From NCBI GenBank assembly GCA_910576955.1, contig CAJTJB010000004.1, positions 124,001-188,000 on the forward strand: a DNA stretch of 64,000 bases. The letters run 5' to 3'. The notes under the pieces are model-generated. The model did no database searches, was not told the origin of the DNA, and saw nothing but the letters and a program-made list of their open reading frames with translations. A program made the position numbers and the translations under genes. The DNA is from an uncultured Alphaproteobacteria bacterium. GTDB lineage: Bacteria; Pseudomonadota; Alphaproteobacteria; RF32; CAG-239. Shown here in pieces: positions 1 through 8,043 of the stretch. Positions within the stretch are counted from its first letter, which is position 1. Every line of letters begins with the position of its first letter.

Positions 1-257
1 CGGATGCTGTCGCCGGTCAGCTTGCCATCTTTGACGCGGGCAAGAAATGTGGTGCTTTCCGAACGTGCGTGCGGTTTGTAATGCCCTATATCCGTATATT
101 CGGTATTCTTATTGCGAGTAACGCCGATGACAAAGTGCTCGCCGTTAAACTCTGTTTCGGAAAATTCTTTAAAAGAAAAATTGTAGAGCGTGTCCGGATA
201 AGTTTGGCGGTATAAGTTATTTATGCTTTCGGAAAAGTCTGTTTTTTCATTTGCCAT
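1..257 (-). CDS. Hypothetical protein, C-terminus beyond the window edge
   Basis: An ATG at 257 (minus strand) is preceded by a good Shine-Dalgarno sequence (GGAGAAAA), and the frame stays open to the window edge, giving about 85 residues. The translation begins MANEKTDFSESINNLYR and is hydrophilic with no signal peptide or membrane segment in the visible part. I do not recognise a family. It is divergent from gyrA across a repeat-filled gap. The start is well supported; the function is unknown. Confidence 0.6.
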   Translation of the reverse strand, partial: MANEKTDFSESINNLYRQTYPDTLYNFSFKEFSETEFNGEHFVIGVTRNKNTEYTDIGHYKPHARSESTTFLARVKDGKLTGDSI

Positions 258-477
258 CGGTTTTCTCCTTTAATATTATATTGGTATTATCATATCATAT
301 TTTTAAAATTAAGTAAATGGTTTTGTTTGAAATATCTCGACTCCCCCTTTGAGTTTTTGCTGATGGCGGCTGTATGGCAAAAAAAGCGGGGTTTGTGGGG
401 ATAAATTTAAAATAGGGGTTTTTATTTTGGTTCGGGGTGGTATTGTAGGGGCAATATTTAGGTTAGGAATTATTGTT

Positions 478-577
478 GTCCCCATCCCCCTTACCCCTTC
501 CTCCGGGGAAGGGGAGGTTTAGAGGTTAGGAATTATTGTTTTCACCCTCTCCTGTCCTCCCCCCTCAAGGGGGAGGG
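478..577. repeat. Two R1 C-rich/G-rich hairpin repeats in the gyrA upstream gap
   Basis: The gap 258-622 contains two R1 units (about 480-520 and 541-577): a C-rich arm, a short loop and a matching G-rich arm. The rest of the gap is AT-rich (about 270-320), with nothing else I can assign. No clear sigma-70 promoter for gyrA is evident. Confidence 0.85.
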
Positions 578-622
578 AAGAGAAAAGCGGTAAAGAATGT
601 TTAACGAAAGGTTTTAGAAAAG

Positions 623-3427
623 ATGTCTGATGAGAATATGACGGAAGATGAAAATAAATTGACGGCGGAGAGTGATGCCGTGGTGACGGCAGCGCCGGCG
701 GTGAATTTGCCTAAAGAAAATATTGCGCCGACAATGATTGTTGAAGAAATGCGCCGCTCGTACCTTGACTATGCGATGAGCGTTATCGTTTCGCGTGCGC
801 TGCCGGATGTGCGCGATGGTTTGAAGCCGGTGCACCGCCGTATTATTTATGCCGCGTATGAAAACGGCTATGACTATAACAAAGCGTTTAAGAAATCCGC
901 GCGTATCGTCGGCGAAGTGATGGGTAAATATCACCCGCACGGCGACTTTTCTGTTTATGAGGCGATGGTGCGTATGGCACAGCCTTTCTCAATGCGTCTG
1001 CCGTTGATTGACGGGCAGGGAAACTTCGGCTCGATGGACGGCGACTCGGCGGCGGCGATGCGTTATACGGAAGCCCGTTTGGCGAAAGTGGCGCACGCGC
1101 TGATTGAAGATATTGAATTTGACACTGTTGACTTTATGCCGAACTATGACGAATCGTTACGCGAGCCTTCCGTCTTGCCGGCGCGTTTTCCGAACCTGTT
1201 GGTAAACGGCACAAACGGTATTGCCGTTGGTATGGCGACAAACATTGCGCCGCACAACTTGGGCGAGGTGTTGGACGCGTGCACGGCATATGTTGACAAT
1301 CCGAACATTTCCATTGAAGACCTTATCCGTATTGTTCCGGGACCGGATTTCCCGACCGGCGGCTTGATTTTGGGCTACGGCGGGGCGAAAAGCGCTTATT
1401 TGACCGGACGCGGCTCGGTGATGATGCGGGCGCGCTGCACAATTGAGGAAATCCGCAAAGACCGCGAGGCAATTGTGGTGCACGAAATTCCTTATCAGGT
1501 CAACAAGGCGATGCTGGTGCAGAAAATTGCCGAACTCGTTAAAGAGAAAAAAGTTGAGGGTATTTCCGACATCCGTGACGAATCGGACCGTCAGGGCGTG
1601 CGCGTGGTTGTGGAAGTCAAGAAAGAATTTCAGGCCGATGTGGTCTTAAACCAACTCTATAAATATACGCAGCTGCAGACGAGCTTCGGGATGAATATGC
1701 TTGCGATTAACAACGGACGCCCGATGATGATGAACCTCAAAGACATTATTGCGGCGTTTGTGGCGTTTCGCGAAGAGGTTATCCGCCGCCGCACCGTGTT
1801 TAAGCTCAACAAAGCGCGCGACAGGGCGCATGTGTTGGTTGGCTTGGCAATTGCCGTGGAAAACCTTGACCCCGTGATTGAGCTTATCCGCACGGCGGAA
1901 AATCCGGTGGTGGCGAAAGAGGCGTTGCTGGCGCGCGATTGGCCGGCAGGCGATGTTGAGGCATTGGTTAAGCTGATTGCCGAACCGGGGCGCGACGTGG
2001 TGAACGGCACATACCGTTTGAGCGAGGCGCAGGCGAAAGCTATTCTTGATTTGAGATTGCAGCGGTTGACAGGCTTGGAGCGCGACAAGATTCACGAAGA
2101 ACTGCGCGAAATCGGGCACGAGATTGAGGAATACCTTTCCATCTTGGCGAGCCGCGAAAAACTGATGGGCATTATGAAAGACGAATTTGCCGCCATTAAA
2201 GCAGAATATGCGAATCCGCGCCGTACCGAGATTATGGATATCGAAATCGACACCGATATCGAATCGCTTATTCAGCGCGAAGAGATGGTGGTGACTGTGA
2301 CTGAAGCTGGATACATCAAGCGCGTGCCTTTGAATGCGTATAAAGCGCAGAAGCGCGGCGGCAAGGGCAAATCCGGTATGACGACCAAAGAGGAAGATTT
2401 TGTGACCCGCGTATTTGTTTCGAGTACGCACACGCCGGTGTTGTTCTTCTCGTCTAAAGGTATTGTGTACAAGATGAAAGTTTACAAGCTGCCGCTCGGC
2501 TCTCCGACCTCAAAGGGCAAACCGTTTGTGAACCTGTTGCCGCTGACCGAGGGCGAAAACATTACCGCGATTATGAAATTGCCGGAGGTTGAGGACGAGT
2601 GCAAAAATCTTTCGATTATGTTTGCGACCTCGCAGGGGAATATCCGCCGCAACTCGCTGATGGACTTTGTGAATGTTCAATCCAACGGCAAGATTGCGAT
2701 GAAACTCGACGAGGGCGACAAGCTCGTGAATGTGGCGCTGTGCGATGACGACTGCGATGTGATGCTGGCGGCGAAATCCGGTAAGTGCAACCGCTTTGCG
2801 GTGGCAGACTGCCGTGTGTTTGTCGGGCGTAATTCCTCCGGTGTGCGCGGGATTAAGCTTTTGGGTGATGACGAGGTTATCTCGATGTCTATCTTGAAGC
2901 ATACAACTGCGACCACAGAAGAGCGCGATGAATATTTGCGTTTGTCTTCGGCTTTGAAACGCACGGAATATGCGGCAGAGGCGGAAGAAGAGGCGTTTAA
3001 TGCGCTTGAGCCGGCTATCAGCTATGAGCTGTTTAAGCAAATGCGCGAGAACGAAGAGTTTATCCTGACTGTGACGACAACCGGCTATGGCAAGCGGACG
3101 TCTGCCTACGAATATCGCATTACGGCGCGCGGCGGACAGGGCGTTGCGAATATGGAAATGTCGGAACGCAACAAAGAGGTTATCAGCTCGTTCCCGATTA
3201 AAGACGACCACCAGATTATGATGGTGACCGACGGCGGCAAGCTTATCCGTATGCCGGTGGAGGATATCCGCATTGCCGGACGCAAGACGCAAGGGGTTAT
3301 CCTGTTCCGCACGGCTGAAGATGAAAACGTGGTTTCCGTGACCTGGCTGGACGCGGACGACGACGGCGACGATGGTAACGGCGATGAGGCTGTGGAGGAA
3401 TTTGCCGGCGTTGAGGCCGAGGAATAG
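623..3427 (+). CDS. gyrA: DNA gyrase subunit A
   Basis: GyrA is the breakage-reunion subunit of DNA gyrase; with GyrB it introduces negative supercoils. The 934-residue product carries the winged-helix/tower core, with the catalytic tyrosine at Y148 (AAMRYTEARL). The C-terminal beta-pinwheel has the gyrase-specific GyrA box at about 576-582 (QKRGGKG), which separates it from ParC. It is longer than the 875-residue E. coli protein because of an N-terminal extension, an acidic segment near residues 770-800 and a very acidic tail. In the quinolone-resistance region, the residue equivalent to E. coli Ser83 is F109 and that equivalent to Asp87 is E113. Neighbours are unrelated, so it is probably monocistronic. 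The ribosome-binding site upstream of ATG 623 is weak. Confidence 0.98.
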   Translation: MSDENMTEDENKLTAESDAVVTAAPAVNLPKENIAPTMIVEEMRRSYLDYAMSVIVSRALPDVRDGLKPVHRRIIYAAYENGYDYNKAFKKSARIVGEVMGKYHPHGDFSVYEAMVRMAQPFSMRLPLIDGQGNFGSMDGDSAAAMRYTEARLAKVAHALIEDIEFDTVDFMPNYDESLREPSVLPARFPNLLVNGTNGIAVGMATNIAPHNLGEVLDACTAYVDNPNISIEDLIRIVPGPDFPTGGLILGYGGAKSAYLTGRGSVMMRARCTIEEIRKDREAIVVHEIPYQVNKAMLVQKIAELVKEKKVEGISDIRDESDRQGVRVVVEVKKEFQADVVLNQLYKYTQLQTSFGMNMLAINNGRPMMMNLKDIIAAFVAFREEVIRRRTVFKLNKARDRAHVLVGLAIAVENLDPVIELIRTAENPVVAKEALLARDWPAGDVEALVKLIAEPGRDVVNGTYRLSEAQAKAILDLRLQRLTGLERDKIHEELREIGHEIEEYLSILASREKLMGIMKDEFAAIKAEYANPRRTEIMDIEIDTDIESLIQREEMVVTVTEAGYIKRVPLNAYKAQKRGGKGKSGMTTKEEDFVTRVFVSSTHTPVLFFSSKGIVYKMKVYKLPLGSPTSKGKPFVNLLPLTEGENITAIMKLPEVEDECKNLSIMFATSQGNIRRNSLMDFVNVQSNGKIAMKLDEGDKLVNVALCDDDCDVMLAAKSGKCNRFAVADCRVFVGRNSSGVRGIKLLGDDEVISMSILKHTTATTEERDEYLRLSSALKRTEYAAEAEEEAFNALEPAISYELFKQMRENEEFILTVTTTGYGKRTSAYEYRITARGGQGVANMEMSERNKEVISSFPIKDDHQIMMVTDGGKLIRMPVEDIRIAGRKTQGVILFRTAEDENVVSVTWLDADDDGDDGNGDEAVEEFAGVEAEE

Positions 3428-3504
3428 TGGCAGCGCCCAACTTGTTGGGGTTTACTTTGGCTGCGGTTGGGGAGAGTATGTACCGCTACGCGCGGGCTTT
3501 GTTC

Positions 3505-3836
3505 GTGCGTCCCTCTCCCTTGAGGGGAGAGGACAGGAGAGGGTGTACAGGTAAGGCTTTTATATATCACCCCCACCCATCCTCCCCCCTCAAGGGGGAG
3601 GAGGTTTTAAAGGGCGAGCCCCGCCAAGGGGGAGGAGTGGTGTGCTGCGTAGGATTCCCCTTCCCGCGGAGGAAGGGGCAGGGGATGGGGAGGAAATGAG
3701 CCTTTGTGGGTTGAGATTGCCACGGAGCTAAAGCTCCTCGCAATGACTCACGAAAAAGGAAAAGTCCTCGCAATGACGTGTTGGATGATATGTTTTCCCC
3801 CTCTCCCTTACCTCCCCCGCCAAGGGGGAGGAGGTG
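3505..3836. repeat. Intergenic repeat cluster (R1 x4, R3 x1)
   Basis: Downstream of gyrA, R1 hairpins lie at about 3510-3545, 3570-3605, 3650-3690 and 3795-3832. One R3 unit lies at about 3711-3750, with inner stem GGAGCT/AGCTCC. Short open frames crossing this cluster are repeat translations, not genes. Confidence 0.85.
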
Positions 3837-3859
3837 TTTGCGGTGGGGTATTTTTTTAT

Positions 3860-3888
3860 TTGCAATAATCGGAAAATTGTGATATAAT
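3860..3888 (+). promoter_or_regulatory. Strong sigma-70-type promoter
   Basis: TTGCAA at 3860-3865 and TATAAT at 3883-3888 are separated by exactly 17 bp. A start near 3895 would give an unusually long leader, about 185 nt, before the gene at 4081. Confidence 0.7.
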
Positions 3889-3894
3889 AGCATT

Positions 3895-4080
3895 GTTTAT
3901 AAGTAATGATGTCTATTATTAAAGTGTTTTGTTTTTTGAGGTTTCCTTGAAAACAATGTGCTTTTTTTTAGATATCTAAAAATTTTCATATTGTTTAACT
4001 TTGAGATAGTTGCTTATCGGCGCTGTTTCACGAGGACTAGGACAAGGATAACGAACCTCGTTAAAAAAACAAAAAAAGCT
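3895..4080 (+). promoter_or_regulatory. Long 5' leader of the 4081 gene
   Basis: This is an AT-rich leader of about 185 nt. It can form an ACGAGG..CCTCGT stem (4031-4036 with 4055-4060) followed by an A-rich tract directly before the start codon. There is no convincing Shine-Dalgarno in front of ATG 4081, so initiation may be S1-dependent or structure-dependent. No known riboswitch class is recognised. Confidence 0.35.
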
Positions 4081-4920
4081 ATGAATGCAAACGTTATTAA
4101 CACTCTGGAAGAGCTCGGTTTCGTACGCAACGAGGAGCAGATGGCAGAACTCCGTATGATGAGCATACAGCAGCTGATGAAGGACTTTGTCCTCCCCCAG
4201 TGTTTGTGCCTCCCGCGTGCGGGCGTACGCTATCCGCGCATTTCGGGCAGCTTTATGCGCCTGATGACCAAGCACGGACGGGATTTTCTCGCCGCCGACT
4301 ACGAGCTCGGAAGCATTCTTCTGGAATGTGCTATGCAGCGTATTACGCGCCATCCGGATTTGCCGGCGATTGACTATCGCGGTAATCTGCCCGAGGCATA
4401 CAAGATGTTTTCGGCGGGCTCGAGTAATCCGAGAGGATATAACCATTGTCCGGACGAACCGGGGCTTTGGGGCAGCGCGGAAGTGCATTTTCTCTTGGAG
4501 ATGCTGCCCGTGTGTCTTGAACTGCACAATTCGACTTATGCCGGTCATGCCAAACTCATCCTCTTTCAGATGGTGAGTATGCTGGCGGAAAATGGCGAAT
4601 TCTCGTGGCTTGGAGATGTGCGTCATTGCGATGTGTGCAGAGAAGACGTATGGAAAGTTGCCGTGGATATGCTCTATCAGGCAAATCTTGTGCGCGCGTT
4701 TGTCGACTATTGTGTCGCAAAAGGCTGGCGCTCGGGGAAAAAGCTTTTCAGCCTGCCGCAGTTCTATGGTCAGGATCTCGAGTATCTTTTTTCGAAGATA
4801 GACCTCGACAAAGAGACCTACTATCGCGGGGGTAAACGCGGACTTCTCAAGCTCTGCGGGCTTTATAACAAAATGACCCGCAAGCGCATTCTTGAAGAAA
4901 TTCAACTTGTTAATAAGTAA
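4081..4920 (+). CDS. Conserved-looking hypothetical protein, 279 aa
   Basis: This is a cytoplasmic-looking soluble protein with no signal peptide or transmembrane segment. The visible composition is helix-rich. A His/Cys-containing patch (RHCDVCREDVW) could be structural, but it is not a recognised motif. I do not recognise the family. The frame is open upstream to a GTG at 3958, but ATG 4081 fits better because the sequence before it is AT-rich leader in composition. It is preceded by a strong promoter and followed by an intrinsic terminator, so it is likely a single-gene transcription unit. Confidence 0.75.
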   Translation: MNANVINTLEELGFVRNEEQMAELRMMSIQQLMKDFVLPQCLCLPRAGVRYPRISGSFMRLMTKHGRDFLAADYELGSILLECAMQRITRHPDLPAIDYRGNLPEAYKMFSAGSSNPRGYNHCPDEPGLWGSAEVHFLLEMLPVCLELHNSTYAGHAKLILFQMVSMLAENGEFSWLGDVRHCDVCREDVWKVAVDMLYQANLVRAFVDYCVAKGWRSGKKLFSLPQFYGQDLEYLFSKIDLDKETYYRGGKRGLLKLCGLYNKMTRKRILEEIQLVNK

Positions 4921-4935
4921 ACTCGTTTCATTTGC

Positions 4936-4972
4936 AAAGCTGTCTGTCCGTGAGGATAGGCAGCTTTTTTTG
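4936..4972 (+). terminator. Rho-independent terminator
   Basis: AAAGCTG pairs with CAGCTTT across about 20 nt that extend the stem with G-T wobbles. A T-run follows at 4965-4971. It closes the 4081-4920 gene. Confidence 0.75.
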
Positions 4973-4994
4973 TGGGAAGGTAAAGAACTATGTT

Positions 4995-5140
4995 ATCACC
5001 CCCACCCGTCCTCCCCCCTCAAGGGGGAGGGGGGTAAAGAGTGAGTCTCGTCAAGGGGGAGGAGGTTTAGAGAGGATGGTGTGCCACAAGGGATTCCTCC
5101 CCCTTGAGGGGGGAGGATAGGTGGGGGTGACAGAGATGAG
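4995..5140. repeat. R1 repeats upstream of the U32 gene
   Basis: R1 C-rich and G-rich hairpin arms occur at about 4999-5035 and 5095-5135, with a degenerate unit between. Nothing else is recognisable in the gap 4973-5215. Confidence 0.8.
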
Positions 5141-5215
5141 GTAATAAAAAAAATATTGACAAAAAATGGGGGAGGGGGTAGCGTGCCGGTAGGTTTTTTA
5201 TTTAAAGAGGCACTT

Positions 5216-7681
5216 ATGAAACACGAACTTTTAGCACCGGCGGGAAATATTGAGGCGGGATATGCTGCCCTCCATTATGGGGCGGACGCGGTTTATCTGG
5301 GCTTGACCAAGTTTTCGGCGCGCGCGGGGGCGGAGAATTTTACCGCCGACGAGCTGGACGAATTTACCGCTTATGCTCATTCCTTAAACCGCAAGGTGTT
5401 TGTGGCGCTCAATACCATCCTTACCGAGGCGGAAATGCAGGAATTGCCGGAAACGTTTGAGGCAATCCGCCGCGCGCGGGTTGATGCGCTGATTATTCAG
5501 GATTTGGGCGTGTTTTATCTTGCCAAACGTCTGTTGCCCGAAGTGGAACTGCACGCAAGCACGCAAATGGCGGTGCATAATGCCGAGGGGGCGAAATTTC
5601 TCCAATCTGTCGGGTTTAAACGTGTTGTACTTGCGCGCGAACTTTCCGTTGCCGAGATTAAGGCGATTGCGGCGGCTTGTCCGGGGCTTGATTTGGAAGT
5701 GTTTGTGCACGGGGCGTTGTGTTATTCGTACAGCGGGCAATGTTTGTTTTCGGCGCTTGAATACGGGAAGAGCGCTAATCGGGGGCGGTGTGTGTATCCG
5801 TGTCGAGGGATTTTTAGCAGGGAGGAGCGTGCTGGCGCACCGGTTTGTGGATTGCCACGCGATGTGCCTTACGGCAACGCTCGCAATGACTATAAGGATG
5901 AAATGTTTTCACCCTCTCCTGTCCTCCCCCCTCAAGGGGGAGGGACGCTTGGGGAGAGTATCCGTTCGCATTTGTTTTCAATGAAAGATTTGGCGCTTGA
6001 GGAGGCGGTGCTTGCTATTCCGGCGTTATCGCTTAAGATTGAGGGGCGGAAGAAATCGCCGCTTTATGTGGCTGCAGTCACAAACTATTACCGCCACATT
6101 CTTGACGGGCGCAAAAAAGACTTAAACGAGGCGGAAGATATCAAACAGATTTTTTCCCGTCCGTGGTGTCGCTTTCATTTTAACGGCAAAAACAAAGAGG
6201 TGACTGATGAAAATTTTGTCGGACATCGCGGGCTTTGTATCGGCAAGGTGGAGCGCGTCGGCAAAGGGCGGCTCGGGTTTAAAACGTCGCACACGATTGC
6301 GCGTTATGACGGGGTGCAGATTGATTCCGGCAATGATGAAAAGCCGTTCGGGTTTGGCGTGAAAGCGCTATTTGTGAACGGAAAGCCGGCGTTTGAGGCG
6401 AAAGCAGGGCAATATGTGGAAATCGAACTGCCCGACGAGCGTCCGCATCTGATAGCAGGCGCGCCGGTGTATCTGGCGTCTTCTTCCGCGGTGAAAGGAA
6501 AGTATGATTATGCTAAGCCGAAGCCGGGGGCGTTTCGGAATCTCACGCCGCTTGATGTGGTGGTGGAGATTGGCGCAAGCGAAGTTTGGGCTTATTGTAA
6601 AATTGTGCTAAATCACGGTCAGTGGCAGCGCCACCTGCAACAAACCAGATGGAAGCCTGACCACCAATCCTCACGTACTTCTATGTACGCTCCGCTTCAG
6701 GGCAGGGCTCACGACGATAGCACCGCAATTTATCCCACTTTTGATGATTTTTCTGATGTGGCGGTGTCGGTTTCCGGTGTGTTTGAACCGGCTAATGATG
6801 TTGCCAAAGTGGAGGCAGCGGTGCGGTCGGCATTTGCCAAAACCGGCGGAACGGCGTTTACGGTGCGTTCGCTTGAGGTGCGCAATCCGGAGGGGCGGTT
6901 TGTGCCGGTGTCGATGCTGAATGATTTGAGGAGAAGCCTTTTGGAGAAGTGTGGGGGGATGAGTTGTTTTCACCCTCTCCTGACCTCCCCCCTCAAGGGG
7001 GAGGGAGTGGCTGCGCCACAGGTAACAAGGAGGTCATTTGAACAAATTCCGCATTTTTCGGGGGCTCCTATGTCGTTGCGTGTGGTTGATGTGGCGCTTG
7101 ATATGGATTTAGATATGTTGGCGTCCCCCTCTCCTAACCTCCCCCTCCAGGGGGGAGGGACACTGGGGGAGAATATCTGGTTTAAGTTGCCGCAGATTTG
7201 TCGGAATATGGAAAAACTGGCGGCAGTGGTGCGCGGGTTGTATGAGCGCGGGGCAAGGCAGTTTATTGCCGAGAATTACTACGCATTTGAGTTGCTTAAA
7301 GGTTATAAAGACGTGCGGCTTGGGGCGGGGAGCTTTCTCTATGTGATGAACAGCTATGCGACGGCGGCGCTGCAGGAATTCGGCGCGGCGTTTGCAACGT
7401 TGGCACTCGAGAGTTCGCCCGAGAATATGCGCGAGGTGGCGCAGCATTCGGCATTGCCGGTGGCACAGGTGGTGAAAGCGTATCCGCCGCTGTTTACGTC
7501 GGCAGTGTGTATCCGCCCTAATGCGTGCAAAGACTGCAAGCGCGGCGTTAAAACCTATCAGCTGAAAAAAGACGGCAAGATGTTTACGGCGGTGTCGAAA
7601 GATTGTCAGATTCAGCTTTTTGACAATGTTCCTTATGAGCGCGCGGCGGTGGAGGGCGTGAGATTTATTATCGCGGAGTGA
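5216..7681 (+). CDS. U32 peptidase family / RlhA-like protein carrying four in-frame repeat insertions
   Basis: The protein belongs to the U32 family; the E. coli homologue RlhA (YdcP) hydroxylates C2501 of 23S rRNA. The family hallmark lies at the N-terminus (LLAPAGN, YGADAVYLG). The cysteine-rich segment VFVHGALCYSYSGQC..CVYPCR is present, and a C-terminal region resembling the family's second domain carries further cysteines. It is 821 residues long, against about 650 for RlhA. The excess is four stretches that are translated R1, R3 and R4 repeats, at about residues 205-248, 467-506, 580-605 and 633-653. The frame is kept through all four. ATG 5216 was chosen over the earlier in-frame start because AAAGAGG lies just upstream and the family begins MKHELLAPAGN. 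Whether the enlarged enzyme is active cannot be told. Confidence 0.88.
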   Translation: MKHELLAPAGNIEAGYAALHYGADAVYLGLTKFSARAGAENFTADELDEFTAYAHSLNRKVFVALNTILTEAEMQELPETFEAIRRARVDALIIQDLGVFYLAKRLLPEVELHASTQMAVHNAEGAKFLQSVGFKRVVLARELSVAEIKAIAAACPGLDLEVFVHGALCYSYSGQCLFSALEYGKSANRGRCVYPCRGIFSREERAGAPVCGLPRDVPYGNARNDYKDEMFSPSPVLPPQGGGTLGESIRSHLFSMKDLALEEAVLAIPALSLKIEGRKKSPLYVAAVTNYYRHILDGRKKDLNEAEDIKQIFSRPWCRFHFNGKNKEVTDENFVGHRGLCIGKVERVGKGRLGFKTSHTIARYDGVQIDSGNDEKPFGFGVKALFVNGKPAFEAKAGQYVEIELPDERPHLIAGAPVYLASSSAVKGKYDYAKPKPGAFRNLTPLDVVVEIGASEVWAYCKIVLNHGQWQRHLQQTRWKPDHQSSRTSMYAPLQGRAHDDSTAIYPTFDDFSDVAVSVSGVFEPANDVAKVEAAVRSAFAKTGGTAFTVRSLEVRNPEGRFVPVSMLNDLRRSLLEKCGGMSCFHPLLTSPLKGEGVAAPQVTRRSFEQIPHFSGAPMSLRVVDVALDMDLDMLASPSPNLPLQGGGTLGENIWFKLPQICRNMEKLAAVVRGLYERGARQFIAENYYAFELLKGYKDVRLGAGSFLYVMNSYATAALQEFGAAFATLALESSPENMREVAQHSALPVAQVVKAYPPLFTSAVCIRPNACKDCKRGVKTYQLKKDGKMFTAVSKDCQIQLFDNVPYERAAVEGVRFIIAE
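5824..5960 (+). repeat. R3+R1 insertion inside the U32 gene
   Basis: A unit with R3 arms (GATTGCCACG..CGCAATGAC) is joined directly to an R1 hairpin. Both are read in frame, between the conserved Cys segment and the SMKDLAL motif, where the family has only a few residues. Confidence 0.8.
6616..6735 (+). repeat. R4 insertion inside the U32 gene
   Basis: This R4 copy (GTGGCAGCGCCACCTGCAAC, GATGGAAGCC, ACGTA..TACGC) is read in frame. Other copies lie in intergenic DNA at about 34190-34300 and 62421-62545. Confidence 0.7.
6955..7020 (+). repeat. R1 insertion inside the U32 gene (third)
   Basis: An R1 hairpin with TCACCCTCTCC at its left end and GGGGGAGGGA at its right is translated as roughly SCFHPLLTSPLKGEG. 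Confidence 0.75.
7118..7170 (+). repeat. R1 insertion inside the U32 gene (fourth)
   Basis: An R1 hairpin (TCCCCCTCTCC..GGGGGGAGGGAC) is read in frame as roughly SPSPNLPLQGGGTLGE. It is similar at protein level to part of the first insertion, showing independent arrival of the same element. Confidence 0.75.
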
Positions 7682-7699
7682 TGTTTTAAAGGATGAGTT

Positions 7700-7950
7700 T
7701 GTTGTCATCATCCCCCTTGCCCCTTCCGCCGTGGGAAGGTGTGTGGAGCGGGAGATCCCTTGAGTGGCAGCGCCACCTGCAACGATTCGAGGGATGACGT
7801 TTAAAAGGAGGGCTGCAAAGCTGGCAGCCCGAGAGGGATGACGCCCAATTTGTTGGGATAAAAGAAGAGAGGGGAACGCTGGAGGTTGGGGAGGTAAGGC
7901 TTTTATATATCACCCCCACCCATCCTCCCCCCTCAAGGGGGAGGGGAGGT
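7700..7950. repeat. Intergenic R1/R2 cluster
   Basis: R1 units lie at about 7705-7745 and 7910-7948. An R2 unit lies at about 7756-7800, carrying a GTGGCAGCGCCAC inner hairpin, followed by a second R2-like half. Together they fill the gap between the U32 gene and the giant gene. Confidence 0.8.
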
Positions 7951-7980
7951 TGGGGAGGGGATAAAAAGCGTGAAAAATCG

Positions 7981-8009
7981 TTGCATAATAAGATATTTTT
8001 CGGTATAAT
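7981..8009 (+). promoter_or_regulatory. Sigma-70-type promoter of the giant gene
   Basis: TTGCAT at 7981-7986 and TATAAT at 8004-8009 have 17-bp spacing. They lie about 35 bp upstream of the ATG at 8044. Confidence 0.7.
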
Positions 8010-8043
8010 ATAGCTAAATAGGCCTATATTAAGGAATAAAGCG

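Noticed and set aside
1646..2431. Long reverse-strand open frames opposite gyrA, the giant gene, fhs and others
   Set aside because: They are shadows of GC-biased third positions in well-supported genes on the other strand; none has a plausible ribosome-binding site or family motif.
3427..3699. Open frame downstream of gyrA
   Set aside because: It consists of translated R1 repeats, lacks a ribosome-binding site and its peptide recurs at many unrelated loci.
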